Shown here piece after piece: positions 1 to 7,691 of a stretch of 64,000 bases of DNA (the first letter of the stretch is position 1; each line of letters opens with the position of its first letter). Both the position numbers and the translations under genes were made by a program. The stretch comes from Nocardia bhagyanarayanae (GTDB taxonomy: Bacteria > Actinomycetota > Actinomycetes > Mycobacteriales > Mycobacteriaceae). The notes under the pieces were generated by a model that was not told the DNA's origin, searched no databases, and saw nothing but the letters and a program-made list of their open reading frames with translations. The stretch is from the NCBI RefSeq assembly GCF_006716565.1, contig NZ_VFPG01000001.1, forward strand, positions 6,014,001 to 6,078,000, read 5' to 3'.

Positions 1-195
1 TTTGCCCGCCGTGTCGCCAGGCGGCACGTGCAGGTAGTAGCTGCGGGTGCCCGCCGCGTTGGTGTAGCTGCGCTCGGTGATATCGGCCGCGTACGCGCGC
101 GGACTACCCAATGCGGCCAGACCCGAGGCGAGCAGCAGCGCGGCGACCATGGCCGCCAGCCGCTTTCGAGAGATGACACGGTCGATCAACTGCAC
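1..195 (-). CDS. Secreted esterase / PHB-depolymerase-like protein, N-terminus only
   Basis: The reading frame starts at GTG 195 (an in-frame GTG lies at 204) and runs off the left edge, so about 65 codons are visible. It opens with a Sec signal peptide: a basic RKR stretch, a hydrophobic core, and a likely cleavage after an AYA-type site near residue 35. The mature protein begins with an N-A-A-G-T-R-S-Y-Y-L-H-V-P segment. A first strand of that kind (G-x-R-x-Y-x-x-x-x-P) is typical of secreted LpqC or poly-3-hydroxybutyrate-depolymerase-like alpha/beta hydrolases. The catalytic part lies outside the window, so the family is tentative; export is well supported. Confidence 0.5.
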   Translation of the reverse strand, partial: MQLIDRVISRKRLAAMVAALLLASGLAALGSPRAYAADITERSYTNAAGTRSYYLHVPPGDTAGK

Positions 196-204
196 TCCCC
201 ACAC

Positions 205-777
205 GAAAGCATCGACGAATACTCGCGACTCGCACCTCGGGCGATCCTTCGATGCGGGATCGGGCGCTACCGAGCACCGGCTCCTTCTGAAGGATAACTA
301 TTCCAAACAGCTCGGGCCATGATCATCACGGTGTCGGCCGGCCACTGCCGACCCTCGGACCGGCGTACGGCCCGAGTATCTGCGGTACCGGTTCGAGTAC
401 TGCGTTCGCGCGGCGGTCGAATCCGCTGTGCCGCCGGATGTTTGAGCTTGCTCACTCGACGAGCGCCTCGTCGAGTATGAGACCGGTCGTGAACTCGCTT
501 GGCCGCCGCGAACCGCAGCGTCACCGGAGAGCGGCGAGAACTATGTCGACGCGCCCCGCGAGGGATCGAGCGGTCGCACAGCGGACTCCATACGTGCCAT
601 CCCGTTGTACCGGACATCGTCGAGTTCGAGCCGCCAGGCAGTTGCACTCCGATTGCCGGACGGGTCTGCCAGCTGTTCGAAACAGGTAGCCGACTACTCG
701 CGTCGGCGTGTCGCGAGGGGCGAAGGCTTGGCCTCTAGCACGGATCGAGTGTCGTGATCCGGATCTTGGAGGAGAGC
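205..777. other. Intergenic stretch, no convincing gene
   Basis: No frame here has a plausible ribosome site together with protein-like composition. It holds a perfect 10-bp inverted repeat, ACTCGACGAG at 454-463 and CTCGTCGAGT at 467-476, with a 3-base loop. This could be a hairpin or a regulator site. The right end carries the promoter and leader of the Pro/Thr-rich gene. Confidence 0.5.
454..476. repeat. Perfect 10-bp inverted repeat
   Basis: ACTCGACGAG, loop CGC, CTCGTCGAGT. There is no T-tract on either side. It lies about 300 bp upstream of the Pro/Thr-rich gene and about 260 bp from the divergent esterase start. It could be an operator or a stable RNA hairpin. Confidence 0.5.
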
Positions 778-1557
778 ATGACTAGCAGGGCCAGAGCCTT
801 CCTCGTCGCTGTGACGGCGGCGGGGGCGCTCGGCGTGGGGCTGGTGCCGATCGCGGGGTCGACGCCGACGAACACCGCGCCCGGGTGGCCGGACGAGTCC
901 GGATGCTGTGATTCGACCGACACGACCGATCCCCCCATCACGACCGATCCCCCCATCACGACCAATCCGCCCGACACGACCAATCCGCCCGACACGACCA
1001 ATCCGCCCGGCACGACCGACCCGCCCACAACGAATTCGGTCGTACCGACCACAACTAACCTGGTCAGACCGCCCACAACCAGCCCGGTCCAACCGCCCAC
1101 AACCAGCCCGGCCACCCCACCGACAACCAGCCCGGCCGAACCGCCCACGACCACCACGCCGACCGAGCCACCCACCACAACCGCTCGACCGACAGTCGAG
1201 ACCACCACCGAGTCGCTTGTCGCGCCCCCGATCGCTACGAGTTCGTCGACTGCTGTGCTGGGAGGGAGAGAGAAGCCGCCGGACGATCGCATCGGCGATG
1301 CGCTGGGCCTCGGCGCGTTCCTCCTGGCGCTCGGTGGGGCGGCGTTCGTCACGCACCGACGGCGCGGGCGTCCGCACGGTTCATCGCCCGAGCACACTCG
1401 TGATGCGCTTCCCCCGCAAATTCGTGTGCAGGTGGTCGGGGATATGAGCCCGTCTATCCACGTTCGCGAGGTCGCCGCGCCGACCGAAGCTCCCGCGGTG
1501 CGGGTGCTGCTGAGTGTGGGCGCGCCGCGGCTAGAGGTGAAGGAGGTTCCACGATGA
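778..1557 (+). CDS. Pro/Thr-rich cell-wall-spanning membrane protein
   Basis: The protein has 259 aa. The start is ATG 778, preceded by GGAGGA at about 768; an upstream in-frame GTG at 754 has no such site. Residues 1-30 form a signal-like hydrophobic segment. Then come six near-perfect TTxPPx hexapeptides encoded by 18-bp DNA repeats, followed by about 70 residues of irregular Pro/Thr (TTSPxxPPTTS) sequence, as in O-mannosylated wall-spanning stalks. A second hydrophobic segment near residues 178-198 (LGLGAFLLALGGAAF) is followed by THRRRGR, a stop-transfer anchor that places the last 60 residues in the cytoplasm. The stop overlaps the next start (ATGA), so the two proteins are probably made together. 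No enzymatic domain is seen. Confidence 0.7.
   Translation: MTSRARAFLVAVTAAGALGVGLVPIAGSTPTNTAPGWPDESGCCDSTDTTDPPITTDPPITTNPPDTTNPPDTTNPPGTTDPPTTNSVVPTTTNLVRPPTTSPVQPPTTSPATPPTTSPAEPPTTTTPTEPPTTTARPTVETTTESLVAPPIATSSSTAVLGGREKPPDDRIGDALGLGAFLLALGGAAFVTHRRRGRPHGSSPEHTRDALPPQIRVQVVGDMSPSIHVREVAAPTEAPAVRVLLSVGAPRLEVKEVPR
922..1029 (+). repeat. Six tandem 18-bp repeats inside the Pro/Thr-rich gene
   Basis: The unit is ACGACCnATCCnCCCnnC, with copies at 922, 940, 958, 976, 994 and 1012. Copies 1 and 2 are identical, as are copies 3 and 4, which suggests recent expansion. Each encodes a TTxPPx hexapeptide, so slippage would change stalk length without shifting the frame. Confidence 0.85.
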
Positions 1558-2198
1558 CGAGTCCGGCAACGATTACGGCTCGGTCGGCGCTGTTCGGCGG
1601 CGCGGTCCGTGAAGTCGTCGAAGGCGATCTGGCCGAGCGCCTGCGCACGAGCGGTGTCGAAGAGCTGGCGCTGCGGCGGGCGCCGGTGGTTGCGGCAGGA
1701 CTGCGGTCGGCGGCGGTGTGTCAGGTGGCCAAGGCCGTCGACGGACTGCTCGAGATCGACTTGGGCGGGGTCGCGGTCGCCGGGTGGCGCCGCTACGAGC
1801 GGCTGCGCGGCGCGGCGATGCGAACCCGCACGGGCGGAGTCGAGCGGGTCGAGTTGTACGCACACGAAGTCACCCGGACCTGCTGTCCACGCCTCGAGGT
1901 CGTCGTCGGTGAGAATCAGGTCGGCGAATTCTCGCTGGAACTCGATGTGGCAGTGCGGGTTCAGCCGCTCGCGGCCATCGTTCGCAACGGGATGCTCGTG
2001 GCATTGGGTCCCGGTGACTGCACCGTGACCGTGTCGCTCGGCGCCCCGGAAGTCGGGCCGATCATGAGGCGCGAACGCGTATTCAAGGTGGCGAACGTGG
2101 TCGACCTACGACGGCCGATCCCCCTCCTCCCCAACCAACCCGCTCCGCCTCCCACATCACCGTCCGGCGCTTTCCCCCGGCCAGTACCGCATCGCTGA
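1554..2198 (+). CDS. Conserved hypothetical protein coupled to the Pro/Thr-rich gene
   Basis: The protein has 214 aa. Start ATG 1554 overlaps the upstream stop by 4 bases and has a strong GAAGGAGG site inside the upstream gene. There is no signal peptide or clear membrane helix. Residues 1-60 are Ala/Arg/Val-rich and include AERLRTSGVEELALRR. Residues 80-165 alternate beta-prone stretches, and the C-terminus is a Pro-rich tail. I recognise no family. Coupling implies it works with the cytoplasmic tail of the upstream membrane protein, whose last 60 residues show similar beta-prone V-x-V patterns. Confidence 0.6.
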   Translation: MTSPATITARSALFGGAVREVVEGDLAERLRTSGVEELALRRAPVVAAGLRSAAVCQVAKAVDGLLEIDLGGVAVAGWRRYERLRGAAMRTRTGGVERVELYAHEVTRTCCPRLEVVVGENQVGEFSLELDVAVRVQPLAAIVRNGMLVALGPGDCTVTVSLGAPEVGPIMRRERVFKVANVVDLRRPIPLLPNQPAPPPTSPSGAFPRPVPHR

Positions 2199-2357
2199 GC
2201 GAGTCGGCTCAACGGACGGAGATTCCGCGTTGAGGTCTCGGCGGTTGCCGTGTACGGGCGCAACAGTGAACTCTGGAGCGTCGAGATATGGCGACCGGAG
2301 TCGAATCCTGAAGCAGCGCTCGCGGATACCGCCTGACGAAGGAGGGTGCGGCCGCGC

Positions 2358-3782
2358 TCAGGTGACGTTCTCGAGCGCGGGTGGTTCCCACTTCCCCTCG
2401 GCTGCTTCGGGTTTCGGCGCGTAAAGGCGCATGCTCAGCGAGAACTTGCCACTCGCGGGAATCGGCAGCCAGTTGCCGACCGGCACCGAGCCACCGGGAT
2501 CGGCGTTCTGCACGGCGATATCGGCCGACCCGTCGGCGTTTTTCGTGATCGGGATCTGATGGCCGACGGCGTAGATGTTCGCCGGGTTCGGAATCAGGAA
2601 GCTGTCGGCGTCGTAGGCGGTGATGGACCAGAACGCGTCGACCGGCGGGAATTGGTCGGCGGCGAAATGCAACCGGAACCGCTGGGCGGCGCCGTTCGCG
2701 TCGGCCGTACCGGTGAGGCTCGGATACAGCGCGTCTTCGGGGAGATTCGCGCCGAGGGCGAACCGCGCGGTCTTGGCGCGCAGCGGATAGTTCGTTCCGT
2801 AAGCGCCGAGATCGGTCGAGTACTTCCAGCCGTTGGCTGCGCGAATTTGCGGGTCCTGATAATCGGCGATCTGCTCCTTGGCGGACTGCGCGCCCGCGTC
2901 GAGAACGGCCGCGTCAGCGGTCGGGGTGCCGCCCGGGGTGATACCGAGGGTCGCGAAACGAAGCATGGCGGGTTGGTCGTCCGGGGCCGGCGGATCGACC
3001 ATCATCAGCGCCGAGAATTTGGCGAAGAAAGTCGGCCCGTCCATGTCGGCGACCTGCTTGGACGGATTGGCCGACGGTTGGCCGACTTCGGCCGTGACCC
3101 CCGGGGTGGCACGGTCGGAGTCGGCCTGCCAGGCGCTCAACGGCGCGAGCTTCATCTTCTGCTGGATCGCCCGCACCGCGGCGATGTCGGCGTCGCCGTC
3201 GACCTGCACCCGGCCGATCACCCAGACGGTGTTCGTGGGCATCGCCAACTGTGTCATGTCGGGCGGGACCTCGCCGGACCAGCCAGGCCCGGTCAGCAGA
3301 TATGTGAACGGCGGAGTCTGCTGGCCGGATCGCACCTTGGGCCGCGCACTGCTCGGGTTGTGCACCGTGTTGGTCCAGGCGTCGAGCATCTGCATCAGCC
3401 AGTATCGGTCCGGCTCCATCTCGGGAACTTGCAGCACCAGTGGCTCGGCCCGCAGATCCAACCACGCCTGCGAATACAGAGTGTCGAGATTCATCCGAAC
3501 CACGGTTCGATCGGCGGGTGTCGGCAACTGATCGGCATGGACGAACACATTCGCGGGACCCGCCGCGGCGCGTGTCGCGTCCATCAACACGAGCGGATAC
3601 CCGAACACATACGCGTCCGCCGCCACCGCCGTCGGATCGTTCGACGGTGACGTACCGCTCGTCGCGGTATTCGTACTGCTCTTCTCGTCGGAATCACACG
3701 CGCTCACCGCGACACTCGCCGCGAGGGCGGCCCCGATGCCGAAGAGCGAACGCCGGTCGACCACACCGAAATTCTTCGTCAC
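2358..3782 (-). CDS. DUF1254/DUF1214 family exported lipoprotein
   Basis: The protein has 474 aa. GTG 3782 is chosen because GGAGG sits 7 bases upstream; an ATG at 3794 would put that site inside the gene. The N-terminus has a Tat-like DRRSLFGIG stretch, a hydrophobic segment and a VSAC lipobox, so a lipid-anchored exported protein is likely. Residues 45-180 match the DUF1254 pattern (AYVFGYPLVLMD, VRMNLDTLYSQAWLDL, MEPDRYWLMQMLDAWTN), and residues 360-465 match DUF1214 (FWSITAYDADSFLIPNP, NWLPIP, FSLSMRLYAP). The family is widespread in mycobacteria and nocardiae but has no established reaction. A second DUF1214 protein sits at 40.2-41.3 kb. Confidence 0.85.
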   Translation of the reverse strand: MTKNFGVVDRRSLFGIGAALAASVAVSACDSDEKSSTNTATSGTSPSNDPTAVAADAYVFGYPLVLMDATRAAAGPANVFVHADQLPTPADRTVVRMNLDTLYSQAWLDLRAEPLVLQVPEMEPDRYWLMQMLDAWTNTVHNPSSARPKVRSGQQTPPFTYLLTGPGWSGEVPPDMTQLAMPTNTVWVIGRVQVDGDADIAAVRAIQQKMKLAPLSAWQADSDRATPGVTAEVGQPSANPSKQVADMDGPTFFAKFSALMMVDPPAPDDQPAMLRFATLGITPGGTPTADAAVLDAGAQSAKEQIADYQDPQIRAANGWKYSTDLGAYGTNYPLRAKTARFALGANLPEDALYPSLTGTADANGAAQRFRLHFAADQFPPVDAFWSITAYDADSFLIPNPANIYAVGHQIPITKNADGSADIAVQNADPGGSVPVGNWLPIPASGKFSLSMRLYAPKPEAAEGKWEPPALENVT

Positions 3783-4129
3783 GCCCGCCTCCAATGGTTC
3801 GCCGTCCGCACTGACACGTCACGCGACATCCATCTAGCACACGATCAGCAATCGCCAGCTCGACGCTAGCAAACCGGACCCCGACCGGAGGCGGAATTCG
3901 CGCCGACGGCGTCTTCGGCACCACGCCGCAACCGATGGATGACCACATGCCGTCCGCTCGACTTCGCGAAAGTGCGGTGCGGCTCACGAATGCAGTTGGG
4001 ATCCGGAAGTTTTCGGGACGTGAGCGTCGCCAGAGGTGATGCCCGCTCACACGCCGAAGGCGAGCGCTCCCGGCATCCTCGCCGCCGGGCTTTCGCGCGT
4101 CGTCGCCATGCGGTGCGCCGTCCCAGTCC
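3783..4129. other. Intergenic region between two minus-strand genes
   Basis: It holds the promoter of the DUF1254 lipoprotein gene and the 3' flank of the 4130-4921 gene. I see no convincing coding frame and no strong palindrome. Confidence 0.4.
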
Positions 4130-4921
4130 TCACGACGTGGCCGCGACCGGTGCCGCCGCGATCATCCAGTTGCTGAACTCCACCGCCAGATGCCACTCGT
4201 GTTGGCGAATGAGCCTGGCGGGCACGGTAGCTGGGAATTGCGCGGTCAGCAGGGCCTCGAGTGTGCCCTCGCGGTCACGGAACTGATGGCGCACACCGCC
4301 GATGGCCAGACCGTCGTCGAGAAGGGCTTGGCCCGCGATCTGGATGGGGTAGCCGGGATCGATCGGGATGGTCAGGTTTTGGGTGTCGGTGTAGTCGATG
4401 ACGAACCGCGACGCCGCCGGTGATCCGCCGGTTGTTTCGACGACTTCCTGGCGTCCGTCGGGCAGGCCGCGTAGCAGGTAGTGGTCGGGGCAGGCGTCGA
4501 TCATGTCGGTTTCCGCGTTGGCGGCGGTCAGATTGTCGAACCATGCGGCGAACCGCTCGGCGGAGTAGCCCGGTACTTCCAGACGGGTGATGGCATGTTC
4601 GGTCCGCCCTCGGCTCGCGGCGACACCGATCCGAGTCACACGCTCGGACAGCGCCAGCTCGCGCTTGAGCATGGCGTAGACACCGGCATGACCCAGCCGG
4701 GTCTTCAGCGTCGTCGATTCGGATCGCCGCACGTCGAGAGGAGCGCCGCGCAACTCATCGAGGGTTCGGTCGGGCATGAGTTCGGCCATGCCGCGCCGCC
4801 CCAGGCGTGCGGCGAACTTCCGTAGCACCGCGTCGGCCCGGCGGGATTCCCATGCCAGCACCCTTTCGCGCGAGATCGCTTTCCCGCCGACGATCGCACG
4901 GACCTCGATGGCCTCGACCAT
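4130..4921 (-). CDS. Hypothetical protein divergent from a TetR regulator
   Basis: The protein has 263 aa. ATG 4921 is preceded by AGAGGTAGGA, which decides the start over an upstream ATG at 4975. No signal peptide, membrane helix or known motif was found. The N-terminal third is basic and helical (LRKFAARLGRRGMAEL), and the middle has a run of Asp-rich turns. It is transcribed away from the TetR gene at 5112 across a 190-bp interval with inverted repeats, the usual layout of a regulator and its target. It is therefore probably the gene controlled by that TetR protein. Confidence 0.6.
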   Translation of the reverse strand: MVEAIEVRAIVGGKAISRERVLAWESRRADAVLRKFAARLGRRGMAELMPDRTLDELRGAPLDVRRSESTTLKTRLGHAGVYAMLKRELALSERVTRIGVAASRGRTEHAITRLEVPGYSAERFAAWFDNLTAANAETDMIDACPDHYLLRGLPDGRQEVVETTGGSPAASRFVIDYTDTQNLTIPIDPGYPIQIAGQALLDDGLAIGGVRHQFRDREGTLEALLTAQFPATVPARLIRQHEWHLAVEFSNWMIAAAPVAATS

Positions 4922-5038
4922 GGTTCCTACCTCTTTTCTGCCTGCGAAGTGGTTCCCCGGTGCGGCGACGCCCACTCGGCCGTAGGCGCGCCACTCACCG
5001 CGGGACCACAGAGACCCAGCCGCTCGTTAACGCTATCG

Positions 5039-5055
5039 ATTCTTGCTTTAAGAAT
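5039..5055. promoter_or_regulatory. Inverted repeat ATTCTT-N5-AAGAAT
   Basis: A perfect 6-bp inverted repeat in the divergent interval between the 4921 and 5112 starts. The interval is markedly AT-richer than its surroundings. It could be a second regulator site or overlap the leftward promoter. Confidence 0.45.
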
Positions 5056-5065
5056 GGCGCTAGTA

Positions 5066-5100
5066 TCGACTAAACGCAAATCGAAATAGCTTTTAGTCGA
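5066..5100. promoter_or_regulatory. Probable TetR operator, TCGACTAAA-N17-TTTAGTCGA
   Basis: Perfect 9-bp arms at 5066-5074 and 5092-5100, 11 bases before the TetR start. The position and dyad symmetry fit autoregulation and control of the divergent gene. The spacing, centre to centre 26 bp, would suit two half-sites or a dimer pair. Confidence 0.6.
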
Positions 5101-5111
5101 GCGGACAGACC

Positions 5112-5741
5112 ATGAACCAGCGCGGACGTGATCCCGAGAACGAGCAGTCGATGACGCCCCCGGCGCCGCGCAAGCGGACCGGGGGACGCTCCGCACGGGT
5201 GCGGGAAGCCGTACTCACCGCAACCCTGGATCAGGTCGCCGAACACGGCATCGAGGGCTTGACCATCGGCGACGTCGCCGCACGAGCCGGTGTCGCCGAG
5301 ACGACGATCTATCGACGCTGGGGCACCCGCACCGCACTGATCGCCGAGGCGGTCACCGAGATGGCGGCGGTGGGCAACCCCGCACCCGACACCGGAACTC
5401 TGCGCGGAGATCTGCGACAACTCGCCGAGCAGATCTCGCACCTGATCTCCCGCCCCGGCATCGCGCGCCTGCTCGGCACCACCATCGCCCTATCCGCCGA
5501 CCCGGATGTCGCCGCCGCACGCCACCGCTTCTGGAACGAGCGATTCGAACGGACATCCCACGTCATCCGCAGAGCCGTCGACCGCGGCGAGCTACCCGAC
5601 GACGTGGACCCCCGGGAAGTCCTCGAAACCCTTTCCGCCCCTTTGTATTTCCGGCTGTTGGTCAGCGACCAGCCGCTCGACAGCGCCTTCGTCACCCGCT
5701 GCATCGACCACACCCTGACCTTGCACAGCGTGTCGAAGTGA
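5112..5741 (+). CDS. TetR/AcrR family transcriptional regulator
   Basis: The protein has 209 aa. It has a basic N-terminal extension (PRKRTGGRSARVREAV) and a canonical TetR helix-turn-helix at residues 50-71 (LTIGDVAARAGVAETTIYRRWG). The C-terminal ligand and dimer domain resembles the TetR_C group often found in actinobacteria (RFWNERFERTSHVIRRAVDRGELP, then a VLETLSAPLYFRLL helix). It probably represses itself and the divergent gene at 4130-4921 through the inverted repeat just upstream. The ligand is unknown. Confidence 0.9.
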   Translation: MNQRGRDPENEQSMTPPAPRKRTGGRSARVREAVLTATLDQVAEHGIEGLTIGDVAARAGVAETTIYRRWGTRTALIAEAVTEMAAVGNPAPDTGTLRGDLRQLAEQISHLISRPGIARLLGTTIALSADPDVAAARHRFWNERFERTSHVIRRAVDRGELPDDVDPREVLETLSAPLYFRLLVSDQPLDSAFVTRCIDHTLTLHSVSK

Positions 5742-5844
5742 CGACACGCGGCAAGCGATGCGAGCCCGCGCCGCGCGGCCGAGGTCGACGGACAGGCCGG
5801 ACCATCCCCGCCGGATGTCGGTGACGCCTGGAAGGATTCGGGGC

Positions 5845-6183
5845 ATGAGCGCTACCGGGGACGATGTCCGTGCCTATGCCTTGTCGTTGGCGGAGACGAG
5901 CGAGCAGTTCGCTTGGGGGATGCCGATTTTCCGGGTGGCGGGGAAGTTGTTCCTGACGTTGCCGGAGAACGAGACGTCGATGGCGGTGCGGTGTCCCCCG
6001 GTCGATCGGGACGAGTTGGTGGTGGCGGAGCCGGAGAAGTTCTGGATCGCGGCGCACGAGGCGAACAATCCGTGGGTTCGGGTGCGGCTCGCGGCGCTCG
6101 ACGACCGGGACGAGTTGGAGGCGATCGTGCTCGACTCGTGGCGGCAGGCCGCGCCGCGGCATTTGCTCGACGACCCGGCGTGA
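5845..6183 (+). CDS. MmcQ/YjbR family protein
   Basis: The protein has 112 aa, the usual length. ATG 5845 is used, as the start matching the family N-terminus (the helix DDVRAYALSLAETSEQFAWG). The hallmark core is present: a W-G-M-P-x-F-R-V-x-G-K-x-F strand pair at residues 24-37, a P-x-x-R-x-E-L segment, and the terminal helix L-x-x-x-x-x-S-W-R-x-x-A-P-R. The fold is CyaY-like and is often called DNA-binding; the cellular role is not established. It stands alone and converges with the LppU-repeat gene. A decayed copy of its 5' end lies at 7550-7625. Confidence 0.85.
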   Translation: MSATGDDVRAYALSLAETSEQFAWGMPIFRVAGKLFLTLPENETSMAVRCPPVDRDELVVAEPEKFWIAAHEANNPWVRVRLAALDDRDELEAIVLDSWRQAAPRHLLDDPA

Positions 6184-6190
6184 ACGACGA

Positions 6191-7432
6191 TCACTTGCGG
6201 CTGAGGCAGATCGTCGAACCGTTCGTCACGCCCGAATCCAAGGTGATCCGGGCGGAGCCTTGGTCCGGGCACACACCGTCGTCGGACTCGTGCCGCTCGA
6301 TCACCCGATAGGTGGCCGCCGGTTGGGCGCAGTCGAGCACCTGGGTCTGGACGGGTCCTCCGCTCTTGTCGACGGCGACGCAGTCGCCGACCTGCGCGTA
6401 CGCCGAATCGTTCGGCGGGACCGGGCCCAGGCAGACCACCAGAACCAGGTCCGTCTTGTCGTTGTGCGCCATGGAGGAGGAGTTGGCGCCCGTAACGCCG
6501 CGGCACTCCGGCCGCGACGGCTTCTGATGCACGACGCCCACCGTGAGGATACGCAGGTACGCACCGGGTTGGTCGCAGCGCATCAGGGCGGTCATATCCT
6601 TGCCGGTGCAGTCGCCGACCACGGCGTTGTCGATGTCCTTCGGATCGGTCGCCACCGCGCACACGACGATGGCTCGGCCGCCGAGCGAGGAATGGGCGAA
6701 GGCCTGCCTGGCTTTCGGTTGCTCACGGCACGCCCGGTCGGTGACCGGTACCTGACGATGCAACTCCGTGCTGACGACCCTGGACAGGAGGCCGCTCGAC
6801 CCGCAAGGGACACGGGTCACCGTCTCGCCCGCACCTTTGACGGTGACGCAGTCGTCCGCCTGGAGAGCGCCCGGGTCGTCGCTGTTGAACCGGGTCGGCG
6901 CCAGGCAGAGCGCGATCTCGGGCTGCGCGCCCGTGGCGACGGGTTCCGCGACGGCCTTGGTGGCGTCGGAGTACTTCATGCACGCCGACTCCAGCGGCCA
7001 CACCACGGCTTCCCGCGCCACGATGCGGTACAGCGCCTGGCTGTCGGCGCAGCCGTATTCGACGGGCGCGCCCGTGCGGAGCGCGACACACTCGTCGACG
7101 GCCATCGCCGCGGGCTCCGAGCGCTTCAACTGGTATCCGACGAGCACCGCGGCCGCCGCCAGCAACACCGCCGCGGCGAGCGCGAGCGACACAAGTTTGC
7201 GGCGCTCCGACGATCCGCTGCGGTCGACCTGGTTCGCGGGCGAGGGTAACGGCACAACGGCCGTGTTCGCTGGCGACGGGTGCGGCCCAGCGGCCGGCGG
7301 CACGGGTGACGCATCCGACGCTACGGCCGTGTACGAAGGTGCGAGATCCGGCACGGCGGGCGCCGAATCCGGCGATTCCACCGGTGCGGACCCCGTGGGA
7401 TCGTCGGCATGGTTGTCCGCTGGGTCGCGCAA
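6191..7432 (-). CDS. Membrane protein with four LppU-type extracellular repeats
   Basis: The protein has 413 aa. The start is TTG 7432 with GGGGGAAG upstream. Residues 1-76 are a disordered Pro/Ala/Ser-rich cytoplasmic tail ending SERRK. A single membrane helix spans about 79-99. The outside part has four tandem repeats of about 75 residues, each opening with D/GDCV near residues 112, 190, 262 and 345 and each containing paired Cys and a Y/L-R-I/V strand (for example GDCVAV...VLDCAQPAATYRVIE). This pattern matches LppU/SCO3897-type proteins, usually with one or two copies; regular Cys pairs suggest disulfides. It is flanked on both sides by YjbR-gene sequence in the same orientation. Function is unknown; a wall-facing sensor or scaffold is plausible. 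Confidence 0.7.
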   Translation of the reverse strand: MRDPADNHADDPTGSAPVESPDSAPAVPDLAPSYTAVASDASPVPPAAGPHPSPANTAVVPLPSPANQVDRSGSSERRKLVSLALAAAVLLAAAAVLVGYQLKRSEPAAMAVDECVALRTGAPVEYGCADSQALYRIVAREAVVWPLESACMKYSDATKAVAEPVATGAQPEIALCLAPTRFNSDDPGALQADDCVTVKGAGETVTRVPCGSSGLLSRVVSTELHRQVPVTDRACREQPKARQAFAHSSLGGRAIVVCAVATDPKDIDNAVVGDCTGKDMTALMRCDQPGAYLRILTVGVVHQKPSRPECRGVTGANSSSMAHNDKTDLVLVVCLGPVPPNDSAYAQVGDCVAVDKSGGPVQTQVLDCAQPAATYRVIERHESDDGVCPDQGSARITLDSGVTNGSTICLSRK

Positions 7433-7549
7433 GATCTTCCCCCACCAGCTGAAAAGTAAAAAACTCGAAATCCCCGCGAGCGCGGAGAAGTTGATCTTAG
7501 CCCGCCCCGGAAGCTCGTTCCGCGGACTGGTCGAAAATCGCTCACGGAC

Positions 7550-7625
7550 AAGGCTTCTGGGGATGAGCGCCGCCGGGACGAGGTCCGTGCCGATGCCGTG
7601 TCGTCAGCGCAGACGAGCGCGCCGC
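7550..7625 (+). pseudogene. Decayed 5' fragment of a YjbR/MmcQ gene
   Basis: About 75 bases here align with the leader and first 19 codons of the intact YjbR gene (5832-5905) at roughly 85 percent identity, including the start context and ATGAGC. A 1-base deletion after codon 4 shifts the frame, and similarity stops at about 7622. It is a truncated, frameshifted copy in the same orientation as the intact gene. Confidence 0.8.
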
Positions 7626-7653
7626 CGCCCTGACGTGACGCCAGGACGGCGGC
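7621..7653 (-). terminator. Hairpin after the phosphatase gene
   Basis: Arms GCCGCCGCCCTG (7621-7632) and CAGGACGGCGGC (7642-7653) pair with one internal mismatch around a 9-base loop. It lies 39 bases past the stop of the minus-strand phosphatase gene. There is no clear U-tract, as is common in actinobacterial terminators. Confidence 0.55.
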
Positions 7654-7691
7654 GATCCTGCTGACCGACCGATCAGTGCTCGAGCAGCGGC

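Noticed and set aside
922..1029. Regular 18-bp repeats considered as a CRISPR or regulatory array.
   Set aside because: The repeats are contiguous, keep reading frame and encode TTxPPx hexapeptides; there are no spacers.
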